NCBI RefSeq assembly: GCF_011603255.1
Contig: NZ_JAANCM010000003.1
Coordinates: forward strand, 248,001-312,000
DNA length: 64,000 bases
Reading direction: 5' to 3'
Source: Ferranicluibacter rubi
GTDB lineage: Bacteria > Pseudomonadota > Alphaproteobacteria > Rhizobiales > Rhizobiaceae
How positions within the stretch are numbered: the stretch's first letter is position 1; each line of letters starts with the position of its first letter. A program made the translations under genes and the position numbers. Of this stretch, positions 53,195 through 64,000 are shown piece by piece. The notes below the pieces were generated by a model. The model was not told the DNA's origin. It was given only the letters and a program-made list of their open reading frames with translations, and did not search any database.

Positions 53195-53270
53195 CCCGTT
53201 CCGTTTTTTAGATATGATCCTTATGCAATACGCATGGCTTGGGAGGGCCATGTGAGGTGAGGAGGATGAA

Positions 53271-54255
53271 ATGCTCGAAGGTACTCATGTCGTGCCGCGT
53301 GGCGCCAAGGCGCATCCGGGCATAGCGTTCGATACGCGTGACGTCGCCGTCAACGACCGTATCGACTACTGGGAGGAACGTTGCGCAGAGCGCGTGGTCG
53401 GCCTGCGCTGCACCAGCATGTCCGAGGGCGGGCTGGAAGCGCGGTTCGAATATTGCGACTTCGGCTCCATCAAGATGATCGACATCACCGGCAACCAGCA
53501 TGTGATCGAGCGTTCGCCGTCCCTTCTCCGGCTCTTCGAGAAGGACAGCGTCTTCCTGACCTTCCTGCGCAAAGGCTCGGCATTCGTGAACCGGGCCGAG
53601 TCCTGCAGCATGCTCGGCGAGGGCGACGTTGTTATCTACGACACCAATAAGCCCTATATGCATGGCTTCCCAGCCCAGATGCGCCATGTGATCTATGAAA
53701 TTCCCGGAGAGGATTTCCGCAAGAGATTTCCGCGCTGGGAGCTGAACGAGGCCGTCCGCTTCGATGCCCTCCTCAATCCCACGCGCATCGTTTCACGGGC
53801 GCTGCGGGAGGTCGTGGAAACTGATCTCAGTCTTGTCGAGACGACTGCCCAGCGGCAATCCCACGAGGAGCGTCTGTGGACCGTCCTTGAAACCGCCCAT
53901 GCCTTTTCGAACGGGAAGGTGCGTTCGGCCTATCACACCGCCGTCAGAACACGCGTCAGTCAATACATCGAAACCCACCTCCACGATCCCGAGCTCTGTC
54001 CCACCGGCATATCGCGCGAAATGGGCATGAGCCTGCGCCAGCTCAATCGCCTGTTCGAAGGCGACGCGAATACGCTCGCCTCGCTCATCCTCACGCGTCG
54101 CCTACAGAAATGTCGTGCCGACCTCGCGCGCCCGGGCCCTTTTCCGAAAAGCGTGTCGGACATCGCGTTCAATTGGGGCTTCCGCAATCTATCCCACTTC
54201 TCGAAGCGGTTCCGGGACGAGTTCGGCATATCTCCTTCGGGCTTTGCCGAGATGG

Positions 54256-54275
<20 letters not shown>
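53271..54275 (+). CDS. AraC family transcriptional regulator (FeaR/NphR type)
   Basis: A 334-residue regulator. The N-terminal AraC-binding-like domain (about 25-215) matches activators of aromatic amine or phenol degradation such as FeaR and NphR. The double-HTH AraC domain follows (about 220-334: S-L-R-Q-L-N-R-L-F, S-D-I-A-F-N-W-G-F-R-N-L-S-H-F-S-K-R-F). It lies 76 bp after the SDR gene and probably activates the cupin operon. Its last 20 bases overlap those of the convergent pobR-like gene. Confidence 0.83.
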
Positions 54276-56445
<2,170 letters not shown>

Positions 56446-56473
56446 GCGCGGCACCGATGACGTGAGAGCTCTT

Positions 56474-56497
56474 CCGGCAGGTGGAAATCCCTGCCGG
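56474..56497. terminator. Terminator-like hairpin between pobA and pcaB
   Basis: CCGGCAGG (56474-56481) pairs with CCTGCCGG (56490-56497) around an 8-nt loop, 28 bp after the pobA stop and 52 bp before the convergent pcaB stop. No T-tract follows; probable weak bidirectional terminator. Confidence 0.5.
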
Positions 56498-56549
56498 TGG
56501 CTCCGGTGAGCAACATCTCATCCGCTACTTGGGGCTGAAAAAACCTCTC

Positions 56550-57599
56550 TCAGGCCTTCGCGCCAAGGCGCGCGATCGTATCGAGCATCTGAAGAGACAG
56601 GCGCAGCGATGCGGCCGTGGCCATGACCATCTGTGGAAGGATCAGCCATTCCAGCGTCCAGGCGGCGCCGGAACGCTCCTGCTCATGCACGAGCGACTGG
56701 TAAAGGGCGGAAACCTGAACCGCATTGAACCGGGCAAGCGCCACAAGCGTTTCCGCCGCGACCGGATTCTGCTTGTGCGGCATGGCAGACGATGCGCCAC
56801 CGCCGGAGAGAGCGATCTCGTCGCCACCTTGCGCAAGCAGGGCGATGTCCTGCCCCATCTTGCCGGCAGCCCCCGTGATCAGCGACAGGAGGTGACCGAT
56901 ATCGGCGACAAACCCGCGCTGGCTCTGCCATTGTGGCGTATCCGCCAGCCCCAGATCCTGCGCGATCAGGGTGCGCACGGCGTCTGCCTCCGCACCCAGC
57001 TTTTCCAGCGTGCCCGCAGCACCGCCGAACTGGAGCGGAAGGATTTGGTGAGCCAGCCTTTCCCGCTCTTGTACAAAGGGCGCGCGCCAGCTGCGCAGGC
57101 GATCCGAAACCGTGATCGGGATCGCCGCCTGCATGCGGGTTCGCCCCATCAAAGGCTGCCCGCCGAAGCTCTCGTCAAGCCCGTCCAGCTTGAGAATGAG
57201 GTCGTCGATGCGTCCGGCAAACAGGGAGAAAACCGTCTTGAGGCAGAGGACGAGGCTGCTGTCGATGACATCCTGGCTCGTCGCGCCGACATGGACATGT
57301 GCCGCTGCCGCACCGCCGACCGCCTGACGAAGCTGCCGGACCAGCTCGGGAACGACGACCCCATCGGTCGCGGTCGCCTGCTTCAACAACGCGATATCCG
57401 GGGCGAATGTTGCGCAAACCTCGGCGATACGCTCTGCGGAGGCTGTCGGGATCAGCCCCCGCCCGCCCTCCGCGCGTGCCAGCGCCGCCTCGAAGGTCAG
57501 CATGGCCCTGATATCGGCGTCCACCGAAAGCAAAGCCGCAACCTCGTCATCGCCGAGAAGACCGGAGAGGAAAGGATGATCGAAGGCGGCGATGCTCAT
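56550..57599 (-). CDS. pcaB: 3-carboxy-cis,cis-muconate cycloisomerase
   Basis: A 349-residue member of the fumarase/aspartase superfamily. The conserved signature reads G-G-A-S-S-A-M-P-H-K-Q-N-P-V-A (about residues 252-266), and H-V-H-V-G-A-T-S-Q-D lies earlier. It converts 3-carboxymuconate to 4-carboxymuconolactone in the protocatechuate pathway. It ends the leftward pcaDCHGB operon. Length is typical of rhizobial PcaB. Confidence 0.92.
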   Translation of the reverse strand: MSIAAFDHPFLSGLLGDDEVAALLSVDADIRAMLTFEAALARAEGGRGLIPTASAERIAEVCATFAPDIALLKQATATDGVVVPELVRQLRQAVGGAAAAHVHVGATSQDVIDSSLVLCLKTVFSLFAGRIDDLILKLDGLDESFGGQPLMGRTRMQAAIPITVSDRLRSWRAPFVQERERLAHQILPLQFGGAAGTLEKLGAEADAVRTLIAQDLGLADTPQWQSQRGFVADIGHLLSLITGAAGKMGQDIALLAQGGDEIALSGGGASSAMPHKQNPVAAETLVALARFNAVQVSALYQSLVHEQERSGAAWTLEWLILPQMVMATAASLRLSLQMLDTIARLGAKA

Positions 57600-57673
57600 G
57601 GGTCGGCTCTTTCTTAGTTTCCGATATCGTGCCCTCAAGCATATCCGGTAAACACGGGTTCACCGGACATGCC

Positions 57674-58288
57674 CTAGATATCGAGGAACACGGTCTCCGA
57701 CGTTCCCTGCAGATGGATGTCGAACGTATAGTCGTTGCCGTTCCGGCTGGCGATCATCGTCTCGACGCGGGCCCGATGTTCGATCCGCAGCAGCACGGGA
57801 TCGGCCGCGTTGGCCTCGGCCTCCTCCGGGAAATAGAGCCGTGTGTGCAGGCCGATATTGATCCCCCGCGCGACGATCCACAGGGTGACATGCGGCGCCA
57901 TCATCCGCCCGTCCTTGAAGGGCACGCGGCCGGGCTTGATCGTTTCGAAGCGGAAGACACCGTCCTCGGCAGCCGTCGCGCTGCGTCCCCATCCGGTGAA
58001 GTTCGGGTCTGCGGTTCCCCGTCTCTCTGACGGGCTGTTGTAGAGGCCCGCACTGTCGGCCTGCCAGATCTCCACGATAGCGTCGCGCACCGGCGTGTCC
58101 GCACCGTCGAAGATGCGGCCACTGACGGTGATCCGGTCCCCGAGCGTCTTTTCGTTCACCAGCGCAGATCCGAGATCGCCGGCATAGACGCCGTCGATGC
58201 CGCAGCTGTTCGGCATGAGGCCGATATGGACGTAGGGGCCGGCTGTTTGCGAAGGCGTTTCCTTCAGTATGTCGATTGACCGGAGCAT
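57674..58288 (-). CDS. pcaG: Protocatechuate 3,4-dioxygenase alpha subunit
   Basis: A 204-residue intradiol dioxygenase subunit. It starts with E-T-P-S-Q-T-A-G-P-Y-V-H-I-G and has the shared beta-sandwich (I-V-E-I-W-Q-A-D-S-A-G). As expected for alpha subunits, it lacks the full iron-ligand set held by PcaH. With PcaH it opens protocatechuate to 3-carboxy-cis,cis-muconate. It begins immediately after the pcaH stop (TAGATG). Confidence 0.93.
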   Translation of the reverse strand: MLRSIDILKETPSQTAGPYVHIGLMPNSCGIDGVYAGDLGSALVNEKTLGDRITVSGRIFDGADTPVRDAIVEIWQADSAGLYNSPSERRGTADPNFTGWGRSATAAEDGVFRFETIKPGRVPFKDGRMMAPHVTLWIVARGINIGLHTRLYFPEEAEANAADPVLLRIEHRARVETMIASRNGNDYTFDIHLQGTSETVFLDI

Positions 58289-59038
58289 CTAGTTTCCCTC
58301 CAGCCGGTTTTCGAACAGCGTCGAGCGGCGGCCCCGCAGGATGATATCGAAGCGGTAGGCGCGCGCGTCCATGGGGATCGTGTTGTTCCAGTCGAGCGGC
58401 GCGATCAGCTGCTCGATGGCGGCCTTGTCGGGGATCGTATTGACGATGGGACATTTCCAGATCATCGGATCGCCCTCGAAATACATCTGCGTGATCAGCC
58501 GCTGGGCAAAGCCATGTCCGAACACGGAAAAATGGATATGGGCCGGGCGCCAGTCATTGACGCCATTCGGCCAGGGATAGGCGCCGGGCCTGACCGTGCG
58601 AAAGGCATAGTGGCCGTCATCGTCGCAGATCGCGCGACCGCAGCCGCCGAAATTGGGGTCGAGGGCAGCAAGGTAGGTCTCCTTCTTGTGCCGGTAGCGA
58701 CCGCCCGCATTGGCCTGCCAGAACTCGAGCAGAGCGCCGCGCACCGGCTTGCCACGCTCGTCGAGTACGCGACCGTGCACAACGATCCGCTCTCCGATCG
58801 CGCTTTCGCCGGGCTTGGCGAAATTATGGATCAGGTCGTTGTCCTGCTCCCCGATCATTCCGTGGCCGAAGACCGGGCCTGTCGTTTCCGACAGCGTGCC
58901 ATCCAGCGACAGAAGCGCGCGCTGCGGCGCGCGCAGAACCGAGGTCTTGTAGCCGGGGGTGAGTGCCGGCGAGTGCCATGTTCGGTCTCGTCCGAAGAAC
59001 GCGCCGGTTTCCGGCTTGTCATTGGATGGTATCGACAT
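58289..59038 (-). CDS. pcaH: Protocatechuate 3,4-dioxygenase beta subunit
   Basis: A 249-residue catalytic subunit. The four iron(III) ligands are visible as Tyr115, Tyr154, His167 and His169 (the last three in [16 protein letters not shown]), spaced as in known PcaH. It carries out intradiol ring cleavage with PcaG. The ATG at 59038 is one base after the pcaC stop; a longer frame upstream lies inside pcaC. Confidence 0.94.
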   Translation of the reverse strand: MSIPSNDKPETGAFFGRDRTWHSPALTPGYKTSVLRAPQRALLSLDGTLSETTGPVFGHGMIGEQDNDLIHNFAKPGESAIGERIVVHGRVLDERGKPVRGALLEFWQANAGGRYRHKKETYLAALDPNFGGCGRAICDDDGHYAFRTVRPGAYPWPNGVNDWRPAHIHFSVFGHGFAQRLITQMYFEGDPMIWKCPIVNTIPDKAAIEQLIAPLDWNNTIPMDARAYRFDIILRGRRSTLFENRLEGN

Positions 59039-59039
59039 C

Positions 59040-59450
59040 TTATCCTCTCTCCCCCTGCTCCGCTGCGGCATCCATTTCGGCATAGGTCCGCTTGGCAATC
59101 TTGATGGCGTGGTTGGCGGCGGGAACGCCGGCATAAATCGCCACATGCAGTAGGGCCTCGCCGATATCCTCACGCGAGGCTCCCGTGTTCAGCGTCGCCC
59201 GAATATGCATGGCAACCTCCTCGTCCTGACCAAGCGCCGCCAGCAGCGCGATCGTGACGATCGAGCGTTCCCGCTTCGTCAGCGTATCGCGCGACCAGAC
59301 ATGGCCCCAGGCCGCCTCGGTAATGAGCGCCTGAAACGGCCGATCCATCTCGGTGGCCGCAGCCTCGGCCCGGTCCACATGTGCATCTCCCAGCACAGCA
59401 CGCCGCGTGGCCATGCCCTGCCGGTATCGCTCGGAATTCAACGCGGACAT
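59040..59450 (-). CDS. pcaC: 4-carboxymuconolactone decarboxylase
   Basis: A 136-residue small helical protein of the CMD/AhpD family, with [27 protein letters not shown] and [13 protein letters not shown]. It decarboxylates 4-carboxymuconolactone to 3-oxoadipate enol-lactone. It starts two bases after the pcaD stop and is directly followed by pcaH. Confidence 0.92.
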   Translation of the reverse strand: MSALNSERYRQGMATRRAVLGDAHVDRAEAAATEMDRPFQALITEAAWGHVWSRDTLTKRERSIVTIALLAALGQDEEVAMHIRATLNTGASREDIGEALLHVAIYAGVPAANHAIKIAKRTYAEMDAAAEQGERG

Positions 59451-59452
59451 CG

Positions 59453-60253
59453 TCAAGCCTCTTGATCGAGAGTGAGGAGGAAGGTGCTTATGGTTTCGGA
59501 CAGTGCGTCCGGTTGCTCGACACAAGGAATGTGCCCGGCATCGGCGATGATCTCGAAACGGGAACCCAGGATCAGTGTCGCGGTGGAGCGCACGAGGTCC
59601 GGCGGCGTGGAGCCGTCCTGATCCCCGACGATGCAGAGCGTGGGAACCGCTATGCGAGCGGCGGCAGCCGTGTAATCCGCATCGCGGATCGCGGTGCATG
59701 TGGCTGCATATCCCGCGACCGGCTGCCGGACCAGCATCGTGCGATAGCCGGCATAGGCGGCATTTTCAGGGCTTCGAAAGGCCGGCGTGAACCAGCGCTC
59801 CATCACGGCATCGAGAATACCCTCGATCCCACCCTCCTCGACGGCCCTTATCCGTCCGTTCCACATGTCAGGCGTTCCGATCTTGTGCGCGGTGGCGCAG
59901 AGAACGAGCGCCCGCACCAGATCCGGCCGGCGCTGGTATAGCGCCTGCGCAATCAGTCCGCCGACGGACAGGCCACAAATGACGGCGCGTCCAATGGAGA
60001 GATGATCGAGAAGGCCGGACAGGTCGTCCGCGTGATCCTCGATGCTTGAGGCCTCACCACCAATGTCCGAAAGGCCATGTCCCCGCATGTCATAGAGAAC
60101 GATGGCGAAGGCGTGCCGCAGACGATCTGCCACGTCGTGCCAGATACGAAAATCGGTGCCGAGCGAATTGATGAAGACGAGCACCGGTTTTTTCGCCGGA
60201 TCGCCGATGATCTCGTGATGAATCGTGACGCGGTTGACGGTTACAAATCGCAT
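59453..60253 (-). CDS. pcaD: 3-oxoadipate enol-lactonase
   Basis: A 266-residue alpha/beta hydrolase with the nucleophile elbow G-L-S-V-G-G (Ser96), an oxyanion region near I-N-S-L-G-T and the catalytic histidine in D-A-G-H-I-P. It hydrolyses the enol-lactone to 3-oxoadipate. The ATG at 60253 has GGGAGG upstream; a GTG two codons earlier is possible. First gene of the pcaDCHGB operon and divergent from pcaQ. Confidence 0.92.
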   Translation of the reverse strand: MRFVTVNRVTIHHEIIGDPAKKPVLVFINSLGTDFRIWHDVADRLRHAFAIVLYDMRGHGLSDIGGEASSIEDHADDLSGLLDHLSIGRAVICGLSVGGLIAQALYQRRPDLVRALVLCATAHKIGTPDMWNGRIRAVEEGGIEGILDAVMERWFTPAFRSPENAAYAGYRTMLVRQPVAGYAATCTAIRDADYTAAAARIAVPTLCIVGDQDGSTPPDLVRSTATLILGSRFEIIADAGHIPCVEQPDALSETISTFLLTLDQEA

Positions 60254-60320
60254 GCTCACCTCCCAGCCGCAGAATGGCGCCTTGATCCGGTGCTGTAAAA
60301 TGATAATTCAGGTGATACCG

Positions 60321-60336
60321 ATAACCAACGAGTTAT
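60321..60336. promoter_or_regulatory. PcaQ-type operator ATAACCAACGAGTTAT
   Basis: The site matches the ATAACC-N4-GGTTAA motif known for PcaQ in rhizobia, with ATAAC and GTTAT as exact arms. It lies in the pcaD-pcaQ gap, 68 bp before pcaD and just before the pcaQ start, so it should activate pcaD and autoregulate pcaQ. Confidence 0.8.
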
Positions 60337-60342
60337 GTATCC

Positions 60343-61281
60343 ATGAGCGAATCCGGCATCAAGGTCCGGCACTTGCAGACGTTCGTCGAGGTCGCCCGGC
60401 AGAAAAGCGTTGTCAAGGCAGCGGCCGGCCTCCACGTCAGTCAGCCAGCCGTGACCAAGACCATCCGCGAGCTTGAACAAATCCTCGGTGTCGCCGTCAT
60501 CGAACGCGAGGGACGCGGCATCCGGTTGACGCGGCATGGTGAGGTCTTCCTGAGACACGCCGGAGCGGCTCTTACAGCGCTACGGCAAGGCGTCGACTCG
60601 GTGTCTGGTGAGCGTTCCGGCGAGACGCCGACGATCCGCATCGGCGCACTGCCGACCGTGTCCACGCATATCATGCCGCGCGCCATGCAGCTCTTCATGA
60701 ACGAAAAGACCTGGAGCCGCGTCAAGATCGTCACGGGCGAAAATGCCGTGCTTCTCGAGCAGCTTCGTGTCGGCGATCTCGAACTGGTGATCGGCCGCCT
60801 GGCGGCAGCGGAGAAAATGACCGGATTTACCTTCGAGCATCTCTATTCCGAGCAGGTCGTCTTCGCCGTCCGGGCAGGACATCCGCTACTGGCGCGCAAC
60901 AGCTCGCCGCTTTCCCGTCTCAGCGATTATACGATCCTGATGCCGACGCGCACCGCGATCATCCGCCCCTTCGTCGACAACCTCCTGATCGTCAACGGGA
61001 TGGGGCATCTCCCCGACCAGATCGAAACAGTCTCGGACGCCTTCGGACGCGCATTCATCCAGATGAGCGACGCCGTCTGGATCATCTCCGAAGGCGTCGT
61101 CGCCAGCGATATCGAAAATGGCGCCCTGGCAAAACTGCCGATCGACACCCGGGAAACCCGCGGTCCCGTGGGGCTGACCATGCGCGCGGATAGCATGGCC
61201 TCGCTGCCCCTCTCGATCCTGCTGCAGACGATCCGCGAGGCTGCGTCAGAAGCGCACCAGCTCATGTCGCGGCCAGGCTGA
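60343..61281 (+). CDS. pcaQ: LysR family regulator PcaQ
   Basis: A 312-residue LysR regulator with the HTH at about 10-65 (Q-K-S-V-V-K-A-A-A-G-L-H-V-S-Q-P-A-V-T-K-T-I) and an effector domain. Position (divergent from pcaD with a PcaQ box between) and sequence identify it as PcaQ, which activates pcaDCHGB in response to 3-carboxymuconate/4-carboxymuconolactone-type intermediates. It ends shortly before a terminator hairpin. Confidence 0.92.
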   Translation: MSESGIKVRHLQTFVEVARQKSVVKAAAGLHVSQPAVTKTIRELEQILGVAVIEREGRGIRLTRHGEVFLRHAGAALTALRQGVDSVSGERSGETPTIRIGALPTVSTHIMPRAMQLFMNEKTWSRVKIVTGENAVLLEQLRVGDLELVIGRLAAAEKMTGFTFEHLYSEQVVFAVRAGHPLLARNSSPLSRLSDYTILMPTRTAIIRPFVDNLLIVNGMGHLPDQIETVSDAFGRAFIQMSDAVWIISEGVVASDIENGALAKLPIDTRETRGPVGLTMRADSMASLPLSILLQTIREAASEAHQLMSRPG

Positions 61282-61331
61282 TATCTGGGACGTAAACATC
61301 TCGGCATTGCTGTGCAGGCAGTCAACGAAGC

Positions 61332-61365
61332 CGGCGCGGTTCGAAGCGAAATCGAAACCGCGCCG
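61332..61365. terminator. Terminator hairpin between pcaQ and the chemoreceptor gene
   Basis: CGGCGCGGTT (61332-61341) pairs with AACCGCGCCG (61356-61365); a single bulge allows three further pairs. It lies between the convergent stops of pcaQ and the chemoreceptor gene. Confidence 0.6.
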
Positions 61366-61373
61366 ATATGTGG

Positions 61374-63104
61374 CTATCGCATCGATGCCCGCCGCGCGGG
61401 AGCCTCTGTGCGCTGATAGGAGGAGGCCGAGTGCGACGACGGAAGGGAGGTCGTTCTCGTCGCGTCCTGTCCGAGTTCAAAGTGCCGGATCAGGTCGCGC
61501 AGCGTTGCGGTCTCCTGCGCAAGCGTGGCGCTGGCTGCATTGGTTTCCTCGACCATTGCCGCATTCTGCTGTGTCACCTGGTCCATCTGGTTGACGGCTG
61601 CGTTCACCTCGGACAAGCCGGTCGCCTGTTCGCGCGCGGAGCTGGTAATCGCCTCCATGTGCTCGTTGACGACGACGATGTTGCTCCGGATCGTCTGCAG
61701 AGACTCTCCTGTCTCACTGACCAGCTTGACGCCGGTGCTGACCTCGCTTGAGGAATTGCGGATCAGCTCCTTGATCTCCTTTGCCGCTTGCGCGGACCTC
61801 TGCGCAAGCTCGCGCACCTCCTGGGCGACGACGGCAAAACCCTTGCCCGCTTCGCCCGCACGCGCCGCTTCGACACCGGCGTTCAGCGCGAGCAGGTTGG
61901 TCTGGAACGCGATCTCGTCGATAACGCCGATAATGTTGGAGATCTGGTTCGAGGATGCTTCGATGCGCGACATGGCACCGACGGCATCGGCCACGACATT
62001 GCCCGAGCGTTCGGCATTTTGACTGGCCGTCGAGGCAGACCGACGCGCCTCTTCCGCACGCTTGGCGGCGTTGGAGACATTGACGGTGATTTGATCGAGC
62101 GCTGCTGCCGTTTCCTCAAGGGACGCTGCCTGCTGCTCCGTGCGCCTGGAGAGATCCTCGGCGCTCTGGCTGATTTCGCGCGTCCCCATATCGATCTGGG
62201 CAGTTGACCGGGCAACGGCGCCGAGCGTGTTCCGCATCTGGCTGAGAGCCACGTTCATCGTGCTGCGAAGGCTTTCGAAGTCGGATGCGAACGGCTGATC
62301 AAGGCTGAACGAGAGGTCACCATTCGCAAGCTTCGTCAGGGCTTCGCCGATGGCACTCACGGCCTCCACCCGCTCGGTTACATCGGTCGCGAACTTGACG
62401 ACCTTGGTGACCTTTCCCTTGGCATCGAGGATCGGGTTGTAGGACGCGTTGATGAAGATCGCCTTGCCGTTCTTGGCATATCGGGTGAATTCGGCAGACT
62501 GCACCTCGCCGCGTCGCAGCGCGTCCCAGAACGCCTTGTATTCCGGCGACTGCGCGTAACCCGGCTCCACCAGAATGCTGTGCGGGCGCCCCTTGATCTC
62601 ATCCATGCTGTAATTGATGGCTTTCAGGAAGTTGGCGTTCGCCGATACGATCTCTCCCTGCGTCGTAAATTCGATGACACCCTGAGAGCGGCTGATGGCA
62701 ACCATCTGCGCTTGGTAATCCAGATTCTGCAGTCGTTCCCTAGCATTGCTCCATTCGACGACGAAGCCGGTCGTCTTCGCCCCGTTGGTCAGCGGCGTGA
62801 CGATCAGATCGAAGGCCCGGTGGCCGATCCAGATCGTTGCCCGGTGCTGGGTCTTGAGAGCCGCGAGCATATTGCGCTGGTGAGACGGGTTCTTATGAAA
62901 AATATCGATGTTGCTACCGATCAACTTGTCGAAATCGAACCGTGGCAGTTCCTTTTTCAGGTCGGGCCCCGCTTCCTTCAGCAGATCCGTCACCGCATTG
63001 TTCATGTAACGAATATTGAGATCGACATCCGCGATCATGATGTTCGCCGTAATCGACTTCATCGCTTCGCGCTGCATGCCAGCAATTTTCGATATCCCAA
63101 ACAC
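61374..63104 (-). CDS. Soluble methyl-accepting chemotaxis protein with two PAS domains
   Basis: A 576-residue receptor. Residues about 15-125 and 140-245 form two PAS domains; a HAMP-like segment (L-A-N-G-D-L-S-F) and the methyl-accepting coiled coil follow, with the hairpin tip [14 protein letters not shown]. No transmembrane segment is seen, so it should be cytoplasmic and sense an internal or redox signal. The GTG at 63104 has GAGGG upstream; an ATG further upstream (63236) would add 44 residues of poor quality. It signals through CheW/CheA. No CheB/CheR-tethering pentapeptide is visible at the C-terminus. Confidence 0.87.
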   Translation of the reverse strand: MFGISKIAGMQREAMKSITANIMIADVDLNIRYMNNAVTDLLKEAGPDLKKELPRFDFDKLIGSNIDIFHKNPSHQRNMLAALKTQHRATIWIGHRAFDLIVTPLTNGAKTTGFVVEWSNARERLQNLDYQAQMVAISRSQGVIEFTTQGEIVSANANFLKAINYSMDEIKGRPHSILVEPGYAQSPEYKAFWDALRRGEVQSAEFTRYAKNGKAIFINASYNPILDAKGKVTKVVKFATDVTERVEAVSAIGEALTKLANGDLSFSLDQPFASDFESLRSTMNVALSQMRNTLGAVARSTAQIDMGTREISQSAEDLSRRTEQQAASLEETAAALDQITVNVSNAAKRAEEARRSASTASQNAERSGNVVADAVGAMSRIEASSNQISNIIGVIDEIAFQTNLLALNAGVEAARAGEAGKGFAVVAQEVRELAQRSAQAAKEIKELIRNSSSEVSTGVKLVSETGESLQTIRSNIVVVNEHMEAITSSAREQATGLSEVNAAVNQMDQVTQQNAAMVEETNAASATLAQETATLRDLIRHFELGQDATRTTSLPSSHSASSYQRTEAPARRASMR

Positions 63105-63583
63105 GTATTCACCCTCGTCAGTTTGCTTTGCGGACCACCAAGCAATCGCGACCCGAACTGTGGATGAGATTAAATAAAGATGCTTAAAATTTCGTTTTAT
63201 TTGAGAAGATATGAAATTAAGGAGTTTCCCCTCCAATATTTCGGGCTTTCATCATAGTAATATATGCGGAATATCTAATTAATACCCCTATTTTTAGGAT
63301 ATATTGTATCAGTACGCTTTGCCATCGCGCTGACATGAATTCAAGACAGCTTTTCCATACGAAAAGTAGTCACCTGCATTTCGAGGACATCACAGTTCGT
63401 CTAACGGACGTCATAGGTACGTTCGGCTAGACGGTGATGGAAAGGCCATTGTTTGGGCGTGAATGCGCTCAGCAGCAAGCCTGCGCTTGTCGCCGCATGT
63501 GGTGCAGGCTGTCAGGGTTCAAGAACGGCAAGCTCCAGCTCTAACCGCTGAACACGCTCGCCTTCGCTCCCGCAAAAGACGCA
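63105..63583. other. Gene-poor, partly AT-rich stretch
   Basis: No supported gene lies here. The part nearest the chemoreceptor (63150-63330) is AT-rich and probably holds its promoter. Farther on, a CGTCTA / TAGACG dyad (about 63397-63433) and a tract resembling decayed coding sequence (63440-63580) are seen, without a recognisable product. Confidence 0.5.
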
Positions 63584-64000
63584 CTAATCCAAGAATCGCT
63601 CCAGCATTTTCTCAAGACAGTGATTTTCTTCCGTAAGTCTTTCTACAAGAAGCCTTTTGAGCTCTCTATTCTCACTCTCGAGAGCCGCCAATTGCCGTCG
63701 CGAAACTGGCTCTGCTGACAGTGCAGGTTCGCTGCCATCCCGAGATACGAACATTGGACCATGCTGGTGGTCCTCGGGTCTCGGCTCGCCATCCGATCCA
63801 TGCTCAAGGACACGATGTTCTGACGCGGGTGAGGCTATCTCTTCGCTTTGCGTGTGCACAGCTTCCAGAATGCGGCCGCGTCTTTCACCACCAACATCGC
63901 TCGTCAACGACGGCTCTGCTAACGAGGCTGGTCGGCCGCCGATCTCGACGTCCGCCGCAACGAGATCCTTGTTTGGCATGTGATGTTCGGCCGGATGCTG
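63584..64000 (-). CDS. Hypothetical protein with C-terminal leucine-zipper helix (SyrB-like), possibly partial
   Basis: At least 131 residues are visible from an ATG at 63979, but the frame is open to the window edge, so the true start may lie outside. The N-terminal 90 residues are acidic and low in complexity. The C-terminal 40 (R-R-Q-L-A-A-L-E-S-E-N-R-E-L-K-R-L-L, then L-T-E-E-N) form a heptad-repeat helix. This tail resembles the ends of rhizobial SyrB proteins and IS3-type OrfA proteins. No enzymatic domain is seen; function unknown. Confidence 0.5.
   Translation of the reverse strand, partial: QHPAEHHMPNKDLVAADVEIGGRPASLAEPSLTSDVGGERRGRILEAVHTQSEEIASPASEHRVLEHGSDGEPRPEDHQHGPMFVSRDGSEPALSAEPVSRRQLAALESENRELKRLLVERLTEENHCLEKMLERFLD

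Noticed and set aside
57674-58288. PcaG considered inactive for lacking iron ligands
   Set aside because: Alpha subunits normally lack them; the ligands are in PcaH (Tyr115, Tyr154, His167, His169).

Overview
The window looks like a rhizobial alphaproteobacterium (Rhizobiaceae: Rhizobium, Agrobacterium, Ensifer or Shinella type). Support comes from the GC-rich coding bias, the divergent pcaQ / pcaDCHGB layout with a PcaQ-type operator, an AraC-type pobR next to pobA, an IolR-type operator, and the sheer number of ABC importers. No rRNA, tRNA, CRISPR array, replication gene or intact insertion sequence was seen. The density of catabolic modules would suit a megaplasmid or chromid, but nothing here proves that.

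Layout. 1-1641: stress-type small genes (LuxR-family C-terminus, CsbD, BON-domain and DUF992 proteins) ending in a strong terminator. 1731-6839: inositol-type ABC importer with a GGAA-N6-TTCC operator and a Gfo/Idh/MocA dehydrogenase. 6924-14249: LacI repressor divergent from a sugar operon (dehydrogenase, TIM-barrel isomerase, CUT1 importer), with a promoter and a perfect palindromic operator between them. 14376-20459: leftward polyamine/opine-type ABC importer followed by a creatinase-fold protein that has lost its metal ligands and a flavin-reductase-like protein. 20966-24893: amino-acid-type binding protein and permease without an ATPase, a TIM-barrel isomerase and a GntR regulator. 24975-30042: polar amino-acid importer with a short-chain dehydrogenase, and a LysR regulator.

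30067-35964: seven leftward genes, mostly joined by ATGA overlaps, encode a biotin carrier, a biotin carboxylase, a carrier-like protein whose biotinyl lysine is replaced by proline, PxpB/PxpC (KipI/KipA, the relatives of the urea-carboxylase carboxyltransferase domain), a PxpA-like protein and an aminotransferase. This looks like a split ATP- and biotin-dependent lactam/amide-opening system and is the most interesting unit here. 36156-41992: an EamA exporter, then an amino-acid-type importer with an RraA-type aldolase and a divergent LysR. 42021-45957: L-idonate/ketogluconate-type dehydrogenases around a GntR/IdnR-like operator.

45994-61281 reads as one aromatic catabolic region. It has a branched-chain-type ABC importer, a cupin related to 2,4'-dihydroxyacetophenone dioxygenase, a vicinal-diol dehydrogenase, a short-chain dehydrogenase and an AraC regulator. 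These are followed by pobR/pobA (4-hydroxybenzoate to protocatechuate) and pcaDCHGB/pcaQ (protocatechuate ring cleavage toward 3-oxoadipate). If the cupin makes 4-hydroxybenzoate, the products of one half feed the other. 61374-63104 is a soluble PAS-containing chemoreceptor, and the window ends in a gene-poor stretch and a SyrB-like small protein. Seven separate ABC uptake systems occur in 64 kb, several with their own regulator and oxidoreductase.
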